Shown here: piece by piece, positions 53,063 to 63,960 of the stretch
Layout of the letters: each line of letters begins with the position of its first letter
Position numbering within the stretch: the first letter of the stretch is position 1
Assembly (NCBI RefSeq): GCF_037893015.1
Contig: NC_133663.1
Span: forward strand, 2,612,878 to 2,676,877
From: Macrotis lagotis
Taxonomy: Eukaryota > Chordata > Mammalia > Peramelemorphia > Peramelidae
Reading direction: 5' to 3'
Length of the DNA stretch: 64,000 bases
The notes under the pieces: generated by a model
Databases searched by the model: none
Seen by the model: only the letters and a program-made list of their open reading frames with translations
What the model was told of the DNA's origin: nothing
Program-made: the position numbers and the translations under genes

Positions 53063-53760
53063 AGAGAAGTTCTCTGCTTTCTGGTATTTGTATCTCCAGA
53101 TCTTGCCTAGTTTTGTTCATCTGAGTTAAGAAGCAGCTTCAAGGAACATGGTTCTTTGGCAGGAGGGAAGAGATAGGTCCGTGGATTCAAGGCCAGGCCA
53201 TTGAAGAGATGAGTGGTGGAGAGGAGCAGACCCTTTAGAAACCTGTGGAGAAGCCCAGGATCCACATTACATCTAAGGGGAGATGAGAGAGGGCTTTCCC
53301 AAGAGACGGAACTTCCAGCTGCAGCAGCATTCGGAATTCTGAATTGTCTCAGAATGTGTGTCTTCAACATTGGCTTCATTGCCATCAGCTTCTGCTGACT
53401 CTTCTAAGTGATGCTTTCTCTCTATTTGTGGCAGATGGGTTTCTGAAGGGAAGAAATAGTCATTTCAATTATTCCGCTCAAGAACTTTGCTGAGCATTAT
53501 TTGTGTCTACTGGCTGATTGCTAAGAAGTAGACTAGTGGGGGCTTAGGAGATATATAATGGTAGAAGTACAGCCCCAAAGGTTTACATCCCCATCGCCCA
53601 ATTCCATCATCTGAAGACCCGACTCACCAGTGAAAATGCAAATCTAGGGGTAATAGCTTGGGGAGAGGGGGTGGGATTCGACATTTAGATATTTCTTGCC
53701 ATAAAGTTTGACTTTTCGGGCAATGAAATCTTGTTTTGTTAAATACTAAATACTTTTGTT
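53063..53760. other. Unique DNA
   Basis: Nothing recognised; short frames only. Confidence 0.4.
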
Positions 53761-53776
53761 TGTCCTTCATTCTTTG

Positions 53777-53922
53777 TTTTTTTGTTTTTTGTTTTGCAAA
53801 GTAAATGGGGTTAAATGGCTTGCCCATGCTAGGTCATTATTAAGTGTTTGTGGCCAGATTTGAACTCAAGGAATCCTGACTCCAGGGCTGGTGCTCTATC
53901 CACTGAGCAACCTAGCCACCCC
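53777..53922 (-). mobile_element. WSINE1-type SINE
   Basis: GTTTTTTGTTTTTTGTTTTG tail to CAACCTAGCCACCCC head. A CTTGCCCATGCTAGG join shows an internal deletion. Flanks TGTCCTTCATTCTTTG (53761-53776) and TGTCCTTTACTCTTG (53923-53937) fit a decayed duplication. Confidence 0.85.
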
Positions 53923-54217
53923 TGTCCTTTACTCTTGAAGAAGACCATGATCAGGGAGATGATGCTATAACAAGCACATGAATTGGATTGTGGTGAGGGG
54001 GTGCTGTGATAAGTCACCAGCCTCACCTTCTCCTCCAGAGTATCTGGGCCCAATGGCTAAATAAGAATCAGGATGAGTAGAGATGACCCGGGATGTGATA
54101 AGTAAGCAGGGTGAAGTGACTTGCCCAAGTTCACATAGCTAGTAAGCGTCAAATGTCTGAGGCTGGATTTGAACTCCTGACCTCCGGAGTCCAAGGTCAC
54201 CACACCACCTAGCTGCC
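53923..54217 (+). mobile_element. Composite marsupial repeat, head plus reversed SINE tail
   Basis: Second copy of the 19158-19477 family: TCTTGAAGAAGACCATGATC, CCTCACCTTCTCCTCCAGAG, AATCAGGATGAGTAGAGATG, then AAGTGACTTGCCCAAGTTCA to CCTAGCTGCCC. The same head-tail join in two places shows it is a family, not a chance fusion. Confidence 0.65.
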
Positions 54218-54479
54218 CACTGGTATGTTCACTTATTTCTTCATCATTAGATGTTGAAAATGTAACCAGTGTGTCCTATTTTTATTTCTATTTCTCAGTT
54301 GTTATGAATATATCTGGAGTCTTCCCAGGCCAATAACATCTCTAGGATTTTGGGTTTGGGGTGGGACGACTGAGGCTGTCAAGGCCGAGAGCCACTTGTG
54401 TAATGGAAACCTGCTGTTTTCAAGACGGCCCTTCCAGAAACATGTGTTTTCTCTCCTCTCCTCTCCTCTCCTACTGGAT
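54218..54479. other. Unique DNA with CTCTC pentamers
   Basis: A short (CTCTC)n run near 54450-54472. Nothing else recognised. Confidence 0.4.
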
Positions 54480-54845
54480 CTGGCCAAACAGAGTTGCTTC
54501 CCGTCCTCTGATCTGGTCCTGCTGTTTCTTGCATCTGTCCATTTGTACACAGTGTCCTTCTAGGCAGTCCTGTTTCCTCCCACTTCGTTTAGGGCCCAGT
54601 CCAGATGGCCTCCTTCATCCAGCTCCTCTGTTTCTTCAGGCTAGAAGCAATTCTTCCTTCTGGAATCTCTCAGGTTCTTGTTTGTCATTTCCTGGTCCTT
54701 AATCACACCTTAATATGGGCTTTAAGCATTTCTTTATGGGTCTGTCCTGCCTTGCAAGCTCCTGGAGGACTGGTGCTCTCCTATGTATTTATAGCACCTA
54801 CTAGTATGATACTTGGCCCACAACTGGCCTTAATTAATTGTTAAA
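54480..54845 (+). mobile_element. L2-type LINE 3' end
   Basis: AGTCCAGATGGCCTCCTTCA, TCTGGAATCTCTCAGGTTCT, TTGCAAGCTCCTGGAGGACT and TATTTATAGCACCTACTAGT are L2 3'-end words in order, diverged. Confidence 0.65.
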
Positions 54846-55384
54846 TGGTTAAAATTGGTCATGTTACAATGGCTAAAATAGTTCGCTGTTGAATTGTCCT
54901 TTTCAGGACTATTAGTACCCATTGGGACTCAGGGTCCTGCTAGTCAGCTACCTTTCCTTCCTTGATATATTTGGATCATGTCAACAAAAGAGATAAGTAA
55001 GCGTCTGGATAAGGCATAAAAAAGGAAGAAAGAAATGGTAACTTATGATGGCCTCCTGGGCCTCATGAAGGATGGTTTAGATGAATCCCAACAAAGATCA
55101 CCAAATCTCCTCAGAGGTAGGTAAGCTTTGGGGGGGGGGAGGAAGAAATTAAACCAACTCTGCATCTCTCAGATGATTGTTTTCTTATTAAAAAAACAGA
55201 ACACCGGACAAAGTGTTGACTTGGCTTGCCAACAACTTCATCCCAAGCTACGTTTGCAAAGTTTGCTTTGGACTCAATTGCAAACAATAAAGTAGAACCA
55301 GAAATGAAGGGAATTTTGAGGAAAATTACCTTAGAGTTTGTGGCAGCTAATTAATAAAAACTAGAATAACAGCAACGCCAAGAA
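54846..55384. other. Unique AT-rich DNA
   Basis: A poly-G run near 55131-55139. No gene or family recognised. Confidence 0.4.
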
Positions 55385-55595
55385 AACTAAAATGCTATCA
55401 CGATTTGTAGAGCACTTTGTGCACATTGTCTCCTTTGAACCTCACGCAGTCTTTTGAGGTAGGTCCTATTGTTGCCATTTTACAGATGAGCAGACAGAGT
55501 CTGAGGGTCACATTTGGCAGAGAATTAGAGTTGGGACTGGAAGCTGAGTTTCCCTGACTTCAAGCTAAATGCCATAGTCCCTTTGTTATATTTCA
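55385..55595 (-). mobile_element. MIR-like SINE
   Basis: GATTTGTAGAGCACTTTGTG, CATTGTCTCCTTTGAACCTC, GAGGTAGGTCCTATTGTTGC and CATTTTACAGATGAGCAGAC in order. Confidence 0.7.
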
Positions 55596-56189
55596 AAAGC
55601 AGGAAGTGCTGGTCAATGTTGAATCTTTGTCCTTACATGCTAAAATTGACACGTGATTTCATCGGTGTGGTGATCTTTCCAGTAATGTCACGGTCCATCC
55701 CTGATGGCCTTTGTGCTAGTCTTGTCCTTGTCCTCTTCTCAGTGTTCCAGGTCCTAAATTCACTGGACTTTGGCTCATTGGCTCCAGTCCCTTCCTCCAT
55801 GAGACTTGGCAGAGCCACTTGCCTGATTTTCTGTTTTGGAAGGGTCATATGGCTGGTGAGTCAGGGGAATGCTGCTGCTGACACTTGGATGGTTCTGACC
55901 TGCTCCACAAAGTCTTGGTGCTCCTGCGGACAGGTTGGAGAGGTACAAGTTGATGAGTCATCTCATTCGGTGGCTTGGTAACTCAGTCAATTCCTGAATT
56001 CAGAGAGCATGAAGTGGAAGGTCACTGCTAACCTGGACTAGGATGGGTCACCAGTTGGGCCTTGAATTCCTGCCCCTAAGCCTGTCTGGTCTCAGTGCCC
56101 AAGAGCCAGTGGGTGCATTGAAAATGCTCCCAAGGACCCCCTTGGTTTCTAGTCTCCCCCTTCTCCAACTGGTCTTCAGCCTAGCTTCC
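55596..56189. other. Unique DNA with an unassigned 132-codon frame
   Basis: A plus-strand frame runs 55583-55981 (starting MLYFKSRKCW) and an antisense 71-codon frame overlaps it. Neither resembles a known family; no splice or start context supports a gene. Confidence 0.35.
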
Positions 56190-56815
56190 AAACTGATAGT
56201 CCTACAGCACATACTGACCTTGCCACTCTCCCACTCAAGAAGCTTCGAGGTTTCTCCAGTGCCTCTCAGATAAAATATCCCCTCTGTTTGGCATTTAAAT
56301 GGGTCTCCCCTTAGCTTTCTAGCCTGCTTCGATTCCTCTTTACGTGCTCTCTGTCTCAGACAGACTGGGTTCCTTGTTGTTCTCTGTTCTTGATATTCTG
56401 GCTCACATTTGTGCTTCCTCCTCCAACATCGGAATGATTTCCTTCCTCACCTCTGTATTTGGTAATCCTACACCCCTCCTTTCCGGACTCACCTCCTCCA
56501 CGAGTTCTTCCCTGCATTTGTATTTCCTGTCCCAGCTACCTTCTCACCCTTTGAAACCTCATCCTCCAAGTGATGAATTTGTCCTTGAGTCTCCCTTTAG
56601 AGGCTGTATCCAGGACTACCATGAGCACTCTTTTCCCCACATCCTCAAGACTCCAGATTTGGCCAACGTGCCCCACTCCAACTGTGACCTAGTGGGGTGG
56701 AATCTCCTTGAAGGAAGATACTGTCTTGCTTTTTGCTTATGTTGGAATCCCCAGAGCTCAGCACAGGTTTAGCCCAGCAAGCATGTTATAAATGCTTTGT
56801 GACAACAAAAAAAAA
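56190..56815 (+). mobile_element. L2-type LINE 3' end, long copy
   Basis: About 620 bp: CAAACTGATAGTCCTACAGC, GATAAAATATCCCCTCTGTT, TTTGGCATTTAAATGGGTCT, CTCCTCCACGAGTTCTTCCC, TGGGGTGGAATCTCCTTGAA and CCCCAGAGCTCAGCACAGGT, then an A-rich end. The best-preserved L2 here. Confidence 0.8.
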
Positions 56816-57671
56816 AGATGCAAGACTGGGCTGTTCCTCAAGAAGCATAGCTTCCAGTCACTGGAAAGCTCCTGCCACAGAATCTGATTTCCCTTCTCCT
56901 GGGAATTCCCATGTCTCCCCCATGTGTCTCTACCAGTTGAATTCAAGTTCCCGCCCACTTTCTCCTGTCCCATGTATTCTCTGTGCATTTGTGGGAAGAC
57001 ACATCCCAGTGCTTTGTGAAAGCTTCTTTGTGAACATGGGTCTTGCTATACCATTGGACTTAAGGCCTCTTCTAAGAGCTAAGTGATTTACTGGTTCATT
57101 GTTAATCCTGCTGGTGGGGGCTCAAGAGCTATAGTATTAGGCTAGTCACTTACAAGATTGCTGGCAGAACCTATCTAGGGACAGAACCTTCAAGTCCTTG
57201 GGTGGGTTAGCAAGTGAGCCCCAAGGGGATGCTACATATTTACTCCTCTTCTCAGTAGATCCCCACCTCCTTAGTGCAATGCCTATTGGCTTGTATTTGA
57301 GGGGCTCCTTGGGTCCAAGGATTATTACTAAGTTCATAGAATCCTCTTTGATCTGTAGGACACTGGTAGTCTGGTGTATGTATTTGAGGATTCAGGACCA
57401 CTGGTCATGTTCTATTTACCAAAGGTCCTGAGGTGTTGAAGGAGTCTAGCTAGGAGGGAACATGGGAGGAGCCTTGAACACTAACCTTGTCAGGTCTGAA
57501 TGGCCAGCAGCGGGCATTTCATTCTGCGACATCTTGGGCTAGTCAGAGGATATCCAATTCTGGGCCATCCAAGGACCATCCTAGCTAAGGTCAGGGAGGA
57601 TTAGCACCAGCTTCACTGCAGGGAGACGGACCTTTTACTTTGGCCATGGGCACCTCTCCAAGATCATCTGT
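56816..57671. other. Unique DNA
   Basis: No gene or family recognised. Confidence 0.4.
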
Positions 57672-58205
57672 TCTTGTTCATCCTTTGTTTTCCAAGAGGA
57701 CCAATGACACCATCAGGTGAGGTCCTGATTTGCTCTGAGCCAAACTGAAATGAGTCAGAGTTTGCACAAAGGGGTCAGCCTCACTCTCTCTTCCAGAGCC
57801 ATTGGAGTCCAGAGGCAGGATAAAAGTCAGGATGAGTGGGATGCAGTGGATCATCTTGGTGGCGTCCATGTCTGACCAAGCTCTAAGCACTCTACAATGC
57901 CTGCCTTAACCATCTTCATGGCCTTTGAATAAATTGTTTTCTCACCATTCAGTCAGGGGAGGTCTTCACATGCTTGGGGTAGACACCTCCTAACATAGCA
58001 ACAGATTTAAGGCTCCTTGGTTACCCTCAGTCAGCTTTAGCCCCACTGCCTGGATGCTTTTCTGGGCTATGGCTGCTACACATGCTAGAGATTCTTGGAG
58101 TCACAGGTGAGAGATGGGTCAGAGGTGGACACCAAAGATGGATATGCAGCCCTCCCTCCAGAGGTTCTAATCCTTCTGAACACCCCATATACTCCCAAGA
58201 CATTT
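57672..58205 (+). mobile_element. Marsupial repeat with long tail, copy 1
   Basis: Shares with 59475-59995, in order: CCAATGACACCA, GAGTCCAGAGGCAGGATAAA, TCTTCACATGCTTGGGGTAG, TCTTGGAGTCACA, CAGCCCTCCCTCCAGAGG and TAATCCTTCTGAACA. The first about 200 bp is also like the head of the 19158 and 53923 family. Name not known to me. Confidence 0.65.
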
Positions 58206-58384
58206 ACTAAGCCTTTGGAGGCTTACCATCTGTGTCAAGGGAGGGAAGACTCCAATGAACAAAATCACATATTATTGAATTATAGATTTATATATTCATG
58301 CACAAGGGGAACTGTGTTTACCCCAGAGATGGTGAAACATTTGTGTCTGTGTTCTAAAAATGTTAATTTATTTATTTTTAATGT

Positions 58385-58455
58385 TATTTTATTTTTTCAA
58401 TTACATGCAAAGATAGATTTTACCATTCATCTTTTTGTGAGCTTTTGGGATCCAT
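58385..58455 (-). mobile_element. L1 3'-end fragment
   Basis: TTATTTTATTTTTTCAATTA and CATGCAAAGATAGATTTTAC are the reverse complement of the L1 tail, also seen at 6730. Confidence 0.6.
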
Positions 58456-58887
58456 ATTAATTCATTTAGGGGCCAGAAGTCATGCTGTCCATCCAGTCCT
58501 AAGGCCTGGTGGCTACTGTAATCCTCCTTGAGGGAATTCAGGCTCCTGTTGTCTCTTTAGGTGTCTCCAGTCCTCCTGGCACCTCCCACGCTTTCTCCCT
58601 TCTTAGCTGCTTCTCTGGATGTCTTCCCAGAAGTTCTGGGAGCTAAGTCACAAATCAACCAGACAGCTAAGCTATTATCTCCTCTGGAGGTTCTCATTCA
58701 ATTGTTCTCTTCTTTTCCCCTGCTCCTTCTCCTGCTTCCTTTCTCCTTCATTGCTTCTTGATCTCTTTCTTCCTCTCTCTCCTTTCCTGACCTTCTGCTC
58801 CTTCCTCCTCTCTTTGCTTCTTTTTGCTTTCTCCTTGTTCTTATCCTCCCTCCCTTGCTCTCCTCTTTCTGGGTAAAGCAAAGAGAC
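58456..58887. other. Unique DNA, pyrimidine-rich end
   Basis: T/C-rich from about 58685 to 58870. No gene. Confidence 0.4.
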
Positions 58888-59474
58888 CCCTTATCACTTT
58901 TATTATTCAACAGAGTACTAGAAATGCTAGCTATAGCAGTAAGACAAGAAAAAAAGCCATGGAAAGAACAAATCTAGGCAAAGACAACATAACATTTTCA
59001 CTTTCTACAGGGGACATGATGGTTTGCTTAGTGAACACTAGAGAGCTATCTAAAAACCTAACTGAAACAATTAGCAGCTTCAGCAAACCCAAACAAATCA
59101 TTAGTATTTTGGTGTATGTTACCAGCAGAATCCAGTTGCAAGAAATAGAAATGCTATTTGATATGATTATAGGCTGGATAAACTACTTGGAAGTCTCCCT
59201 GCCAAGATATACACAACTATATGAACACAATTCTAAAATACTCTTTACACAGAGAAGGAGATAAATAATTGGAGAACTATTCATTGCTCATAGGCATGTC
59301 TAGCCACTATAATAAAAATGACAATGTTACCTGAATTCATTTACTTATTCAGTACTAAAAGAATCAAACTATCAAAGAATTACTTAGTTGACAAAATTCA
59401 TTTGGAGAAAGCAAAGTTCAGGAATAGCAAGGTAATTAAGGGGGGCAATGGGAAGGAAGGTGGTCTAGCAGCTG
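58888..59474 (+). pseudogene. L1 ORF2 reverse-transcriptase remnant, left part
   Basis: Translation shows STRNASYSSKTRKKAMERTN and then FSLSTGDMMVCLVNTRELSK. The STGDMMV stretch sits where the polymerase catalytic FADDM should be, so the first catalytic aspartate is lost. It continues through the fingers/thumb-like region (MLPEFIYLF, EKAKFRNSKVIKGGNGKEGG) with stops and shifts. Dead retrotransposon; resumes at about 60000. Confidence 0.75.
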
Positions 59475-59995
59475 TGGTTTGTCCTTCATTTTGAAAAAGA
59501 CCAATGACACCACAAGTGAGATCAGGTGAATTGGATTGGAATGAGGCAGAGCTGCAAAGTGGTCAACCTCTCTTTCAGAGTCATAGAAGTCCAGTGGCAA
59601 GACGAAGCCAAGATGACTGGCGATGGCTCAGGAGGCGGTGGATGACTTTGGCATCTTCAATGACTAACCAAGCTCTAGGTGATCCATCTCACCAGGACCA
59701 GCTGCCTTTGTGGTCATTGTAACAAACTATTTTCAACTGCCCATTCTTCCAGGAGAAGTTTTCACATGCTTGGGGTAGATAGACAGCCCCCAACTCACTG
59801 ACAGGTCTGGTTACCCTAATCCTGGTTTAGCCTATCTGCTGAAAGGGTTTTACTGGGGTGTGGCTGCAGTACCTCCTAGGGTTTCTTGGAGCCACACATC
59901 AAAGTTGAGTGGCAGATGGATACGAATGGTGGAGAGCAGCCCTCCTACCAGAGGTGTTAGTCCTTCTGAACATCCAATTCATCCCAATCGCAAAG
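59475..59995 (+). mobile_element. Marsupial repeat with long tail, copy 2, inside L1
   Basis: Begins TTGTCCTTCATTTTGAAAAA, then GACCAATGACACCACAAGTG, and carries the same ordered words as 57672-58205. It interrupts the L1 ORF2 remnant, so it is younger than that L1. Confidence 0.65.
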
Positions 59996-61085
59996 TTGGA
60001 TTTGTTCAAAACAATTTGACACTGGATAAGAGAAAATGAGGTTGATCGGTGGAAAAGATTGGGTATATAGTGTGCAGAAGCAAATGAGCATGAAAAAACT
60101 AATAATGTTTGATAAATTCAAAGATCTCAGTGATTGGAAATTTCGCTATTCAGCAAAAACTATTGGGAAATATTGAAAGCAGTTTGGCAGAAACTAGGTG
60201 TAGACCAGAAGAGACTCCAAATAGGTAGATGACTTATGCAAAAAAGATGATTTCATAAGCCAATTGGTAGAGCAGGGAAGAAAGTGCTTGTCAGATCTAT
60301 GGGGAGAATTCAGAACCAGATGAGAAAGAGATTTTTCACAAACAAACTCAATGCAATTAAAAATTAGAAAAGAAGTAGGAAACTGGGACCAAATATCTGC
60401 AGTGTTTCTCTCATAGACGTCTTATTTCTAAGAGATATACAGAACTGTTTTAAATTTGTAAGAAGTTCCCAATTGATAAATGGTTCAAGGATATGGATAG
60501 ATAGCTTTTAGAGGAAGAAATCCAAGCTATCAATAGCCATGTGAAAAAATGCTTGAAATCATTTAAAATGAGAGAAATGCAAATTTAAACAATGCAGAGT
60601 TGCTGCTTCTTCTGGATCATACTTGCTATGACATAAATGACAAAAAAGGGAATGACAAATGCTGTAGGTCTTGAGGGAAAACGGGTCCAAAATGCGCTCT
60701 TGGTGCATGTTTACACACTGGTCCAGCCCTTCTGAAACGCAGTTTGCAACTACACTTGAAAAGTTATGGAACTGTGCATCTCCTTTGATACAGGGATGCC
60801 AGCACTAGATCTATCCTAAATTAGATCAAAGGAAGAGGAAAAGAAGTCCCAGGGACAAACTACCTAGGGCATTTGTATTGTGTAGCAAAGAATTGGTAAG
60901 TGGGAGGATGGCCATCCATCGGGGGAATGAGCGAAGTAGTATAGAACACCCTTACGTTAGATGTAAACGCATGTGGATACATGATGGGACACTGCTGTGC
61001 TGTAATAAATTAGGAAGGAAACAGTTTCAGAAAAACCTAGGGGGGCTTCTATGAACCGTTCCATAGTGAAGCATAGAGACTGGCA
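59996..61085 (+). pseudogene. L1 ORF2 C-terminus and 3' remnant, right part
   Basis: Resumes with a frame reading HWIRENEVDRWKRLGI, the L1 stretch expected after the left part. It then runs through GATTTCATAAGCCAATTGGT, AGAGAAATGCAAATTTAAAC, GGGGGAATGAGCGAAGTAGT and GTTTCAGAAAAACCTAGGGG. Many stops; the 3' UTR tail is missing or too decayed to see. Confidence 0.75.
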
Positions 61086-61812
61086 GAGATGCCACTCTCA
61101 GAGCCTACCTAAGTGGAGATAGAAAGGATCCCTTCTGCTGCCTTCCCAGAGAAGGGAGGATGGGTGAAAGGGCTGCCCCATCAGAGCTCGATTTCCCCTA
61201 ACACCCCCCTTCCCTTCCCGTCCCCCCACTCCCTGTATCACCGCTAGCAGACATCCTCATTGTGTGTAAGGGCCGGCTGGGGCAGCTCCCCATGTCCATG
61301 CTTTGGTTTAAGCGACACTCGGGATGCACATCTCATCCCCTGGCTTCTCCTCTGGCTTCCTTTGTGTCGCAGGAAGACACTGAGCTGAGCCAGTAATGCA
61401 CTGCAGCGGCTGCAGCTAGCTCCGAGGCTGAAGTGAGCCGGCCCCAAGAAGCTGCTCACCCCTGGACAATGGCTGAAGCCCCGTCACCTGTCCTGCTCCT
61501 GGATGGTTTGGGGAGAAATCCTGTCAGTTCTGGAGAATGTTCTGGGCCCTGCAGGAGTTCCAAGGTAAAGGGAGAAAGAAAGAAGCAAGCTCGGAGTCCT
61601 CAGAGGTCAGAGAAGGAAACTAAGGAAGGAAAGGTGGGGAATGAGAGGTGGACTCCTGGCCTTGATGTAAAGAAAAAGGTCTTAAAAAGAGGAAGAGAAA
61701 AGAGAAAAGCTACCTACCGCAGGGGATTAGGTAAGGGAGCTGCTTCTTGGACTGACTCCATGGATGGTACGCCATCCCACTGGCTAGGATATTTTTGAGG
61801 AAGAAGTATAGA
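61086..61812. other. Unique DNA
   Basis: No gene recognised. A lysine/arginine-rich 121-codon frame at 61433-61798 has low-complexity composition and no family features. Confidence 0.4.
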
Positions 61813-61977
61813 ACTTATTTGTTTTATTTTTTTTATTTTTTTGCAAGGCAAATGGGGTTAAGTGGCTTGCCCAAGGCCACACAGCTAGGTCATTATTAAG
61901 TGTCTGAGACTGGATTTGAACCCAGCTCCTCCTGACTCCAGGGCCGGTGCTTTATGCACTGCGCCACCTAGCCGCCC
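61813..61977 (-). mobile_element. WSINE1-type SINE with TSD
   Basis: Poly-T-rich tail, TTGCAAGGCAAATGGGGTTA to GCCACCTAGCCGCCC. Flanked by AAGAAGTATAGA at 61801-61812 and 61978-61989, 12 of 12 identical. Confidence 0.93.
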
Positions 61978-61989
61978 AAGAAGTATAGA

Positions 61990-62399
61990 TCTCATTAAAT
62001 TGCAGCCTGTCAAGGTAAGCTGTGTCATCTGCCCTTCCTGGCAGCTCCCCAAAGGGCCCTGCCCCTCTCAGCCCCATCAGGAAGCCAACCCATCATTCTG
62101 TCCCTCTGACCTTCTCTGGCCTCACTGCAGTCGCCCCTGGACTTATCTGGCCTCCATCCATCTCACTCTCTGCGACTAGCGACTTCTTCCTGGCGTGTTC
62201 ATCTAGGGGAGGGGCCCGAGGCAACTCACAGTCCCTCTGTCTGTCTCTGCCTTTGGCTTCCAGACTCCCAGCCCCTCCCCACACACTGGTCATCAGTCTC
62301 CCCCTCCCCATACACACTTGATTGGGTACCTTTGTCACTTTCTCTTGCCTTTTCTCCATCTTCCTTTGGGAAGTGCTCCCTAAAAGGGGAATCCCTACC
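61990..62399. other. Unique DNA
   Basis: Nothing clearly recognised; may include decayed L2 before the tail at 62400. Confidence 0.4.
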
Positions 62400-62470
62400 T
62401 CCAGAGGACTTGTCTATAACTCTGGTGCTGACCCATAGTGGGTGCTGAACAAACACCTGTTGCCGACATA
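62400..62470 (+). mobile_element. L2 3'-end tail
   Basis: AGAGGACTTGTCTATAACTC, CATAGTGGGTGCTGAACAAA and CACCTGTTG, plus strand, pointing toward the next L2. Confidence 0.55.
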
Positions 62471-62517
62471 CCCACCTGCCGAGCAAGTCCATTTCTCTCC
62501 TTACAGCCAAGAGAGAC

Positions 62518-63210
62518 TCTTTGAAGTCAACTCAACCAGCACCTACGGGGGTACTATGCTCTACTCTGGGGCTCCATAGGAAGACAAGGCACAACCCAGC
62601 TCTCCAGGAGCCTACGGTCTAGGGGCGAAGCCAGATGTACAAAACTCTGTGTCAAATGACCTGAGAAGGAAGGTACCAGCATTCCTGGGGAGTGGGGAAG
62701 GCTTCCTGGAGAAGACCTGGAGGAAGGCAGGCCAGCCCGGAGGCAGAGATGAGAAGGGAGCCTGGGCTTGTAGTTCACACCAAGAAAGGGAACAGGGCCA
62801 GAAGATGGAGGGTCTGGGGGAGGAACGGCCTTCCGGGAGGCTAATGCCCTGGACCCAGAGTCCATGGAGAGGAGGAAGGTGCAAAAAGACTGGAAATGGA
62901 GGAAGAGAAGAGTGTGGAGAACTTCAAAAAACCTAAGAGAGAATTTTTCCATTTGACCCTGGAAGTACAGCTCGAGGATGGAGTGGTGACCTGGGCTGTC
63001 CTCCCTTTTAGCAAGGTGACTGGAGGATGGACTAGAATGGGAAGAGGCAGGGAAATTTCCCTTCTCTCCCCTTCTTCCCAAACGCCTACTGCAGGAGAAG
63101 GGAGAGATCTGCTGAAATGATTATAGAATGAAGCTAAGCAGGGCCTAGCTAATAAGAGACCTGAAGGTCCTTCCCTGCCTGTGAAGAATACTCTGGGAGC
63201 CCAGGTCAAT
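62518..63210 (-). mobile_element. L2 3' end, long reversed copy
   Basis: TCTCCAGGAGCCTACGGTCT, TGGGGAAGGCTTCCTGGAGA, GTGCAAAAAGACTGGAAATG, CCATTTGACCCTGGAAGTAC and GGTGACTGGAGGATGGACTA follow the reversed L2 3' end across nearly 700 bp. Confidence 0.72.
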
Positions 63211-63594
63211 GGCTCATGAGAATTTGTTTTCATTGTTATTATGAGGAGAATTACTTATACTGTGAGAAAATAGTGTCACCATGGTGGACCCCTGGGCTTT
63301 GGCTGCCGGCACATTTGAATGGTTAAAGTCAGGCATGTGGACTAAGGGATTGGGTGGTGAGAATTCTGCTGCTTTCCTCATTTGTGCTTCTTGCCCTCAT
63401 CTCATTCACAAAGAAAACCTTGAGATCCAGGCTCACATCAATGTCCAAGTCACTACAGAGTTTATGTTGCTTTTTAAAATTTAAAAAAGATTCTTGAAGT
63501 CAGTGTTGGGAATATGGGGTCACCCAAGGGATATGAAAAGAATCCCAAAAGATGTCTTCCATTGGCAGATTGTCATTTCAGCCAACTAGCCCAT
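63211..63594. other. Unique DNA
   Basis: Nothing recognised. Confidence 0.4.
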
Positions 63595-63760
63595 GTTTAT
63601 CAAGAGCCTGCTAAGTTCCAGGCTTCATCACAAAATGTTGGAGTCACAAAAAGAGGCAGAAGGCTGCCCTGCCCTCAAGGGGCTCACACTCCAGTGAGGG
63701 AAACACCGTGCAAACACAGATCTTCAAATGAAATAGGAAATAATGGCTAAATGGGAGCAA
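63595..63760 (-). mobile_element. L2 3'-end fragment
   Basis: TTTATCAAGAGCCTGCTAAG, CTGCCCTCAAGGGGCTCACA and CTCCAGTGAGGGAAACACCG, reversed. Confidence 0.65.
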
Positions 63761-63804
63761 TAGGAAATAGTGGACTTGAGGGAAAACTCCAGAATCGAGA
63801 GGGG

Positions 63805-63960
63805 ACAGCCTGTGTCAAATTGCTTACCTCAGAGCAATGAAAGAAGGAGAAAACTTGCAATTCAGCATTAAAAAAAATGATTATTAGATATCTGACATGG
63901 AATTGGGAAACATTTAAAGACATAAAAATATTTTTAATAAGAGAGAGGGAAGGTTGTCAG
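63805..63960 (+). mobile_element. L1 3' UTR-like fragment
   Basis: CCTGTGTCAAATTGCTTACC, GAGAAAACTTGCAATTCAGC and AAAAAAAATGATTATTAGAT resemble the L1 3' UTR end. Weak and AT-rich. Confidence 0.45.

Noticed and set aside
55583-55981. 132-codon frame with hydrophobic stretches
   Set aside because: Starts inside a MIR-like repeat, no signal peptide logic, antisense frame overlaps.
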